From Candidatus Staskawiczbacteria bacterium (GTDB lineage Bacteria > Patescibacteriota > Minisyncoccia > Minisyncoccales > Staskawiczbacteraceae), in contig CAIYRH010000008.1 in NCBI GenBank assembly GCA_903928565.1, positions 1 through 39,972 of the forward strand: DNA of 39,972 bases. The letters are read 5' to 3'. Each line of letters opens with the position of its first letter. Positions within the stretch are counted from its first letter, which is position 1. The notes below the pieces were generated by a model. The model made no database searches. It saw nothing but the letters and a program-made list of their open reading frames with translations, and was not told where the DNA came from. Shown here piece after piece: positions 1 through 6,002 of this stretch. A program made the translations under genes and the position numbers.

Positions 1-2
1 TG

Positions 3-101
3 TGGTTGCCCATAGATGAGGCCATTAAAAAAACAACCTTCAAAAATTCTAAAAAATTGCTAAAAGATGCCAATGAATTTGTAAATAAAAACCCGGCCTA
101 G
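3..101 (+). CDS. C-terminal fragment of a CDS truncated by the window edge, possibly a Nudix-family hydrolase
   Basis: Open frame from position 3 reads WLPIDEAIKKTTFKNSKKLLKDANEFVNKNPA*; the WLPIDEA...F...KKLLKDA tail is Nudix-like. TAG at 99-101. Confidence 0.5.
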   Translation, partial: WLPIDEAIKKTTFKNSKKLLKDANEFVNKNPA

Positions 102-115
102 CGGCCGGGTTTTTG
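87..115. terminator. Bidirectional intrinsic terminator
   Basis: aaaACCCGGCC-tagc-GGCCGGGTtttt: perfect 8-bp stem with A/T tracts on both sides, between convergent genes. Confidence 0.85.
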
Positions 116-138
116 CTTGTTCTGAGTTTGTTGAAGAA

Positions 139-489
139 TTATTTACTTTTTACTTCTTCTACCAATTTTATAAATACTTCTGGGTACTCGTTTGCTAATT
201 CAGATAAAACTTTTCTATCTATTTCTATATTTTTTAGTTTTAATCCGTTAATAAATCTGCTGTAGGTAATACCATTTTCTCTGGCCAAGGCATTAATTTG
301 TAAATTCCATAAGCCCCTAAATGTCCTCTTTTTTACCTTTCTGTCTCTGTATGCATAAGTCCAAGCATGCCTTAAGGCGTCTTTGGCTAATTTGAATTTT
401 GATTTTCTTCCGTACGAAAAACCTTTGGCATGCTTCATTAAATGCTTTCTGTGCTTGCGGGCTTGTACGGCTCTTTTTATTCGTGACAT
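139..489 (-). CDS. rplT: 50S ribosomal protein L20
   Basis: MSRIKRAVQARKHRKHLMKHAKGFSYGRKSKFKLAKDALRHAWTYAYRDRK, canonical L20. Confidence 0.97.
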   Translation of the reverse strand: MSRIKRAVQARKHRKHLMKHAKGFSYGRKSKFKLAKDALRHAWTYAYRDRKVKKRTFRGLWNLQINALARENGITYSRFINGLKLKNIEIDRKVLSELANEYPEVFIKLVEEVKSK

Positions 490-500
490 GGTACTTTATT

Positions 501-689
501 TTATTTAGTTAAATATTTTTTTAAATGTTGTGCTTCAACCTTTGAAAGGGGAATCCATTTTCTACCCTTTCTTTTTTGCTCTCCAGTTTTTTTAGAGCGG
601 TAGTGGTTTTGCCCGGTTGTTCTTCGTAAAATTTTACCATTTTTGGTAATTTTGAACCTTTTTACCAAGGCCTTTTTTGTTTTGTTCAT
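501..689 (-). CDS. rpmI: 50S ribosomal protein L35
   Basis: KTKKALVKRFKITKNGKILRRTTGQNHYRSKKTGEQKRKGRK; operon position between infC and rplT. Confidence 0.95.
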   Translation of the reverse strand: MNKTKKALVKRFKITKNGKILRRTTGQNHYRSKKTGEQKRKGRKWIPLSKVEAQHLKKYLTK

Positions 690-696
690 TTTTTTA

Positions 697-1203
697 TTAC
701 TGTTTAGAGACTATCATGGTGAATCCTCTTGGTTCACGCTTCAACTCCCTCTCAGTTTTAATTGGTATTAACAAATTTAATTTTTCTAAAAATAATTTTA
801 CTTTATCTGTGGCAAATTGTCCCATTGCTTTTTCTCTTCCTCTCAGTGACATATTTATTTTCACTTTATCTCCTTCTTCTAAAAATTTCTTAGCTTGCGT
901 TGCTCTTGTTTCCATGTCGTGTGGGGAAATGTTAAAAGTTAATCTAATTTCTTTTAATTCGCCTCCACGGGGTTTAGAAACTTTCTTTTCTTTCTTTTGT
1001 TGTTGGTAAAGATATTTCCCGTAATTGGCAATTCTGCAAACGGGTGGTTCAACTTTTTCGGTAACTTGAATTAAGTCTAAATTTTTAGATTTTGCTAAAT
1101 CAATTGCAGAGAATATGTTCATTACTCCAAGTTGCTCACCGGTTTCGGAAATTACTCGAACCTCTTTAGCCCTTATGAAATTGTTCGTTAAAATTTTGTC
1201 CAA
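697..1203 (-). CDS. infC: Translation initiation factor IF-3
   Basis: NNFIRAKEVRVISETGEQLGVMNIFSAIDLAKSKNLDLIQV...RFxxHDMETRATQAKKFLEEGDKVK; TTG start codon at 1203. Confidence 0.96.
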   Translation of the reverse strand: MDKILTNNFIRAKEVRVISETGEQLGVMNIFSAIDLAKSKNLDLIQVTEKVEPPVCRIANYGKYLYQQQKKEKKVSKPRGGELKEIRLTFNISPHDMETRATQAKKFLEEGDKVKINMSLRGREKAMGQFATDKVKLFLEKLNLLIPIKTERELKREPRGFTMIVSKQ

Positions 1204-1217
1204 TGTGTTTTGATTAG

Positions 1218-1564
1218 TGGAGATGGCGGTGTTGAAACCGCGTCCAAATACCTATATAAAATAATTCTACAAATTTATCTTGTTTTAAGTTTTGGATATT
1301 AAATAAAGAACAAGAAAAATCTTTAATACCCTGATTCTCGTGTATCTCGGCAATTTCCCGAGAAATAAAACTGCCTATCCTGATAATATAACACCTTTAT
1401 TCACCTATCAGGAGTAAATGGTAAAGATGCCGCCTTAAGCGAAAGCTAAAGCGGGTTGCTTATTAAATAAATTAGCAATTATGTTTTTCCTGAAAGTTTA
1501 GCCAGGTTTCAGAATACTGGATTTGCATATTTTATAGAGAGCACTTGTCGAAACAAGCATCCCC
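1218..1564 (-). ncRNA. ssrA: Transfer-messenger RNA (tmRNA)
   Basis: Minus strand starts GGGGATGCTTGTTTCGACAAG and ends GGACGCGGTTTCAACACCGCCATCTCCA. The GGGGATG/CATCTCC acceptor stem pairs over 7 bp, a TPsiC-like arm is present, and an internal ORF ends ...ALAFA*. CCA is not encoded. Adjacent to smpB. Confidence 0.92.
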
Positions 1565-1567
1565 GTA

Positions 1568-2011
1568 CTATTCGGATAACTCTCGGCGAACTTCCATATC
1601 GACATCTCTTTTCTTTATTTTCTCTTTTTTGTCGAATTTCTTCTTTCCCTTCGCTAATCCGAATTCGAGTTTTATTCTACCATTCTTCTCGTAAACTTTC
1701 AAGGGTATGAGCGAAAACCCCTTAGTTTTGGTCTTTCCCATTAAATAATCTATCTCTTTTTTGTTTAAAAGTATTTTTTTGGGGCGCTCGTCGTTATAGT
1801 CGGCTCCTGCGTTATTTGGTTGGTAGGGTGGTACTTTCACCCCCACTAAAAATGGTTCACTACGATTGAAAGATACATAAGAGGCCGATAAATTAATATG
1901 ACCGGTTTTTATTGATTTTACCTCTTGGCCAAACAAAACCAGCCCTGCCTCAAACTTTTCCAGGATTTCATAGTCAAAACCAGCCTTTTTATTTTCCGAA
2001 TAAATCTTCAT
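1568..2011 (-). CDS. smpB: SsrA-binding protein
   Basis: MKIYSENKKAGFDYEILEKFEAGLVLFGQEVKSIKTGHINLSASYVSF...KGFSLIPLKVYEKNGRIKLEFGLAKGKKKFDKKEKIKKRDVD, canonical SmpB. Confidence 0.97.
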   Translation of the reverse strand: MKIYSENKKAGFDYEILEKFEAGLVLFGQEVKSIKTGHINLSASYVSFNRSEPFLVGVKVPPYQPNNAGADYNDERPKKILLNKKEIDYLMGKTKTKGFSLIPLKVYEKNGRIKLEFGLAKGKKKFDKKEKIKKRDVDMEVRRELSE

Positions 2012-2047
2012 GTTTTTATAGTATCATATTAACACAAAATATTACTA

Positions 2048-2076
2048 TTGACAATAGGGTAATAATATGATATAGA
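2048..2076 (+). promoter_or_regulatory. Sigma70-like promoter for the 2116-3008 unit
   Basis: TTGACA (2048-2053), 17-nt spacer, TATAGA (2071-2076). Confidence 0.6.
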
Positions 2077-2115
2077 TAAACCGCTCTTTGAAATATAATT
2101 CCTTGGTTAATCTCG

Positions 2116-2796
2116 TTGTCACGAGGTAGGGATTATAACAACTCGAACTACATTGATAGAAAGGTCGTCACTATGTATCAGCAAAAAGGTCTTCGCGCAC
2201 TTAGGGGGGAGTTGATAAATACGCTTTCTGAAGAGGAACAAGCTCGCTTGGCCCAATCACTTGGAAGAAGATTCGCATTTCCTAATGTTGAGGGTGTGGA
2301 CAGCCTAAGGACAATGAATGCCAAAAAGCTGTTTGATTTTTTGTATTTCCAGATTTTTGGCCGTCATCCCATGTCTTGTTGGTATGGGCATAGGGTTTTG
2401 GAAAACATAGAAAAAGTCCGGAAGTTTATACACGGGCTGCCTCCAATAAAACCATTAACCAGCGTGACGGACACAACTGGAATGCAGCCTGGATTATCTG
2501 TTAATAATGTCCGTACCGGGAGCGTTTCAGTGGAGGAGCATGCCTGGGAAAGATTCATAGAAAGATATCCAGGGGACCTAGCATCTTTTTCAGCCGAGGA
2601 GATTGGCAAGAAACTCAAGGCTGCCTTTTTAGAGGCTATTTCTACCAGCTTGAAGAAACATCATCTTGTGAAACGCATCATCCAGAATGATTTTCAAGCG
2701 GCGGAATATTACTACTGCCGGCGGCTTCGTCTCCGTTTCGTCGTTGTTGTCGAAAATGGTCGCAGAATCTTGCGTACCGTTGAGAAACCCTACTAA
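2116..2796 (+). CDS. Hypothetical protein, possible toxin-like (EHAWERFIER...RLRFVVVVENGRRILRTVE C-terminal region)
   Basis: 226-aa ORF (TTG start at 2116, or ATG 57 nt downstream) that looks richer in G+C than its neighbours, with its own promoter and an RHH gene directly downstream. Toxin role is inferred only. Confidence 0.65.
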   Translation: MSRGRDYNNSNYIDRKVVTMYQQKGLRALRGELINTLSEEEQARLAQSLGRRFAFPNVEGVDSLRTMNAKKLFDFLYFQIFGRHPMSCWYGHRVLENIEKVRKFIHGLPPIKPLTSVTDTTGMQPGLSVNNVRTGSVSVEEHAWERFIERYPGDLASFSAEEIGKKLKAAFLEAISTSLKKHHLVKRIIQNDFQAAEYYYCRRLRLRFVVVVENGRRILRTVEKPY

Positions 2797-2807
2797 CCAA
2801 AAAAATT

Positions 2808-3008
2808 ATGGCAAAGAACGTCAGATTATCGATGGATATGAATGAGGCAACAGCCGCTGTGCTCGAAGAACTTGTTGAGCAATCGGGTGCTACCACCAAA
2901 TCTGAGGTTGTGAGGCAAGCTCTGCGCCTCTACAAGCTCATTCTAGAAGCCAAAGGACAGAAGATAACCATTGCCTTCAGGGATGGCCTCTTTCTAGTCG
3001 CAGAGTAA
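2808..3008 (+). CDS. Ribbon-helix-helix (CopG/Arc-like) DNA-binding protein
   Basis: 66 aa: MAKNVRLSMDMNEATAAVLEELVEQSGATTKSEVVRQALRLYKLI, RHH pattern (N-terminal strand, two helices, TTKSEVVRQAL). Confidence 0.75.
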   Translation: MAKNVRLSMDMNEATAAVLEELVEQSGATTKSEVVRQALRLYKLILEAKGQKITIAFRDGLFLVAE

Positions 3009-3019
3009 ACAATCGTCGT

Positions 3020-3047
3020 GCCCTTGTGAAAACTCGGGCTTTTTTTT
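3020..3047 (+). terminator. Putative intrinsic terminator
   Basis: GCCC-ttgtgaaaactc-GGGC followed by eight T; short stem but strong U-tract. Confidence 0.5.
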
Positions 3048-3096
3048 GCATGAAAACTTTATTTTTTCGCTAAAACGGGGTAAACTAATAGATAAT

Positions 3097-3774
3097 ATGG
3101 ATAATAATACTATTATAATATCTTTGGGCGGGTCGTTGGTGGCGCCAAACGAAATTGATTTGGGGTTTTTAAAACTTTTTAAGAGGTGTTTGCAGAAATA
3201 TTTGGGTACGAAACAATTTATAATTTTGGTTGGTGGAGGCAAAATTGCCAGAAATTATCAAAAAGCTTTGCTTGAAATTGGAGCCAAAAGCAACACCAGG
3301 GACTGGATTGGAATAAATGTTACCAAATTAAATGCCGAACTTGTAAAAGAATTATTTTTAAAAGATGCTTACGAAAAAATTATTACCGACCCAAATAAAA
3401 AAGTAAAAACCAGTAAAAAAATTATAGTTGGAGCCGGTTGGAAGCCGGGCTGGTCTACCGATTACTGCGCAGTTTTAATGGCTAAAACTTATAATATAAA
3501 AACAATAGTTAATTTAAGCAACATAGACTACGTTTGCGACAGAAACCCCTGCGATTTTCCCGCTGCAACTGTTCTAAAAGATATTGATTGGAAAAGTTTT
3601 AGAAGAATTGTGGGTGATGTTTGGAGTCCCGGCCTTTCAATGCCGTTTGACCCGCGGGCATCTAAACTAGCCGCAACTCTAAAACTTAAGGTGGCAATTA
3701 TGAACGGAAAAAACTTAGAACGCCTTGAAGATTTTTTAAACGATAAGCCGTTTATTGGTACGGTTATACAATGA
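3097..3774 (+). CDS. pyrH: UMP kinase, archaeal-type amino acid kinase family
   Basis: IIISLGGSLVAP...FIILVGGGKIARNYQKAL...NVTKLNAELV...GAGWKPGWSTDYCAVLMA...SMPFDPRASKLAA. ATG at 3097 follows a GGGG-rich SD-like stretch; the ORF-track start at 3046 looks too far upstream. Confidence 0.85.
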   Translation: MDNNTIIISLGGSLVAPNEIDLGFLKLFKRCLQKYLGTKQFIILVGGGKIARNYQKALLEIGAKSNTRDWIGINVTKLNAELVKELFLKDAYEKIITDPNKKVKTSKKIIVGAGWKPGWSTDYCAVLMAKTYNIKTIVNLSNIDYVCDRNPCDFPAATVLKDIDWKSFRRIVGDVWSPGLSMPFDPRASKLAATLKLKVAIMNGKNLERLEDFLNDKPFIGTVIQ

Positions 3775-5426
3775 AGCTAAAGATAAAAAAAATTATTGAA
3801 GCTGTAGTTGGGAAGGACGTTCCTAATTTTTCAGTTGAAATTCCCGGAGATAAAAATAACGGTGATTACTCAACGAATGTTGCTTTAATTTTGGGAAAAC
3901 AATCAGGCAAAAATCCAAGAGAAATTGCAGAGTCTATAAAAGAAAAGATAGAAAAAAATAGTTTGTTTGAAAAAATAGAAGTTGCTGGCCCAGGCTTTAT
4001 TAATTTTTTTGTTGCAGATAAAGTTTTTATAGATATTTTAAAAAGTGTAGATAAAAATTATGGGCGGGCTGAAAGTTTTAAGAAAAGTCGAAGGATTATT
4101 ATTGATTACACCGACCCCAACCCATTTAAAGAGTTTCACATTGGGCACTTAATGAGTAACGCAATTGGAGAGTCTCTGTCGAGAATTTTTGAATTTCAAG
4201 GTGGAGAAGTAAAAAGAGCTTGTTATCAGGGTGATGTTGGCATGCACGTTGCAAAAGCAATTTGGGGAAAAATAAATGGTGCAGAAAATTTAGAATGGGG
4301 GACGGCTTATGCATATGGGGCGAAAATGTTTGAAGAGAATGAAGAAAAGAAAAAAGAAATTATTGAACTTAATAAGAAAATATTTGAGAAGTCAGATGCA
4401 AAAATAAATAGATTATACGACGAGGGAAAAAAATTGAGTTTAAAGCACTTCAGTGAAATTTATAATAAATTAGATACTAAGTTTGATTATTTTATTTTTG
4501 AAAGCCAGGTTATGGAAATTGGAAAAAAGATTGTTGAAGCTGGCTTAAAAAATGGTGTTTTTGAAAATGGTGAGAATGGCGCAATAATTTTTAAAGGAGA
4601 AGAATTTGGTTTGCACACAAGAGTATTTATTAATTCAGAAGGTCTGCCAACTTACGAGGCAAAAGATTTAGGATTGGCTGAAGTTAAATATAAAAAATAT
4701 AAATATGACAAGTCTATAGTTGTAACTGCAAATGAGCAAAACGATTATTTTAAAGTTATGCTTTGTGCAATGGATAAAGTTTTGCCAAAATTAGCAGAAA
4801 AAACAATGCATGTTAGCCATGGAATGTTGCGGCTTCCCGAAGGCAAAATGTCTTCACGAACAGGGAAGGTTATCACCGGCGAAGCGTTAATAGAAAAAGT
4901 TGAAGAGCTGGTAAAAGAAAAAATTAAAGATAGAAATTTGTCCGAAAACGAAAGTAAAGAAATTATTGAAGGAGTTGCAATAGGAGCTATAAGATATTCT
5001 GTGCTAAAGCAATCAGCTGGTTCTGATATTATTTATGACTTTGATAAATCAATTTCTTTTGAAGGGGACTCTGGGCCATATTTGCAATATGCATATACCC
5101 GCGCACAATCGGTGTTAAGAAAAGCAAAAGAAGAAGGCATAAAATTGAGCTTTAGAAAAGTGACAGATAAAATTACTCAACTAGAAAAAATAATAAGTCG
5201 TTTCCCCGAAGCCATATTAAGAGCAGAACAAAATTACGAACCACATTTTATTTCACTTTATTTAGCCGAACTCGCTGGAATTTTCAATACTTATTATGCA
5301 GAAAACAAAATTGTAGATAAAGCAGACGAATTCTCGCCCTACAGGGTTGCACTTGCAAATGCGTTTTCATTGGTTATGAAAAATGGGTTGTGGTTGCTTG
5401 GAATAAAAACTTTAGAAAAAATGTAA
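3771..5426 (+). CDS. argS: Arginyl-tRNA synthetase
   Basis: YTDPNPFKEFHIGHLMSNAIGESLSRI (HIGH motif), GMLRLPEGKMSSRTGKVI (KMSSR), C-terminal DALR domain. Confidence 0.97.
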   Translation: MKLKIKKIIEAVVGKDVPNFSVEIPGDKNNGDYSTNVALILGKQSGKNPREIAESIKEKIEKNSLFEKIEVAGPGFINFFVADKVFIDILKSVDKNYGRAESFKKSRRIIIDYTDPNPFKEFHIGHLMSNAIGESLSRIFEFQGGEVKRACYQGDVGMHVAKAIWGKINGAENLEWGTAYAYGAKMFEENEEKKKEIIELNKKIFEKSDAKINRLYDEGKKLSLKHFSEIYNKLDTKFDYFIFESQVMEIGKKIVEAGLKNGVFENGENGAIIFKGEEFGLHTRVFINSEGLPTYEAKDLGLAEVKYKKYKYDKSIVVTANEQNDYFKVMLCAMDKVLPKLAEKTMHVSHGMLRLPEGKMSSRTGKVITGEALIEKVEELVKEKIKDRNLSENESKEIIEGVAIGAIRYSVLKQSAGSDIIYDFDKSISFEGDSGPYLQYAYTRAQSVLRKAKEEGIKLSFRKVTDKITQLEKIISRFPEAILRAEQNYEPHFISLYLAELAGIFNTYYAENKIVDKADEFSPYRVALANAFSLVMKNGLWLLGIKTLEKM

Positions 5427-5998
5427 TGAAATTAAAAAATAAATACTACATAATGCGGCATGGTCAGGCTAAGTCTAATGTTAGGGCGGTTTGTTCGTGT
5501 TGGCCTGAAAAGTTTAATAATCCACTTACAGCTAAGGGGAAGCAAACAATTAAAGATTCAATAAAAAAATTCAAAGCCAAGGGTAAAACTGTTGATTTAA
5601 TTTTTGCTTCGCCTTTATTGCGGACTCAGCAAACGGCCGAAATTGTTGAAAAAATGTTTGGTATAAAGCATAAAACCGACAAAAGATTAAGAGAAATTGG
5701 TTTTGGAGAGTTTAACAATAAAAAACTTGAATCAATGTGGAAGTCATTTAAAACTGAAAAAGAAAGAATTAACACTCGAAAAGATGGAGAAGAAACGTAC
5801 ATGGAGATTATAAAAAGAATGATGGGATTTCTTCGGGCCACAGATAAAAAATATAAGAGCAAAAACATAATGGTAATAAGCCATGAAGGCCCATTGGGTT
5901 TGTTGCAGGCAAAAGTTACTGGGCTTGCATTGGAGGAATTTATTAAAATTCCTTTAGAAAGAAGAATTCATAAAGCAGAAATAAGAGAATTAAATTAG
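5426..5998 (+). CDS. Histidine phosphatase (phosphoglycerate mutase-like) family protein
   Basis: YYIMRHGQAKSNV (RHG motif), FASPLLRTQQTAEIV, MVISHEGPLG. The ATG overlaps the argS stop. Confidence 0.9.
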   Translation: MKLKNKYYIMRHGQAKSNVRAVCSCWPEKFNNPLTAKGKQTIKDSIKKFKAKGKTVDLIFASPLLRTQQTAEIVEKMFGIKHKTDKRLREIGFGEFNNKKLESMWKSFKTEKERINTRKDGEETYMEIIKRMMGFLRATDKKYKSKNIMVISHEGPLGLLQAKVTGLALEEFIKIPLERRIHKAEIRELN

Positions 5999-6002
5999 TA
6001 AT

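Noticed and set aside
677-1009. 110-aa plus-strand ORF
   Set aside because: Antisense to infC, no recognisable protein features; a by-product of AT-rich coding on the other strand.
1430-1455. tmRNA tag-end hairpin as a certain repeat insertion
   Set aside because: tmRNAs normally carry a helix around the tag stop codon, so the palindrome alone may be ordinary tmRNA structure. Only its resemblance to the tatD insert is kept, as a speculative finding.
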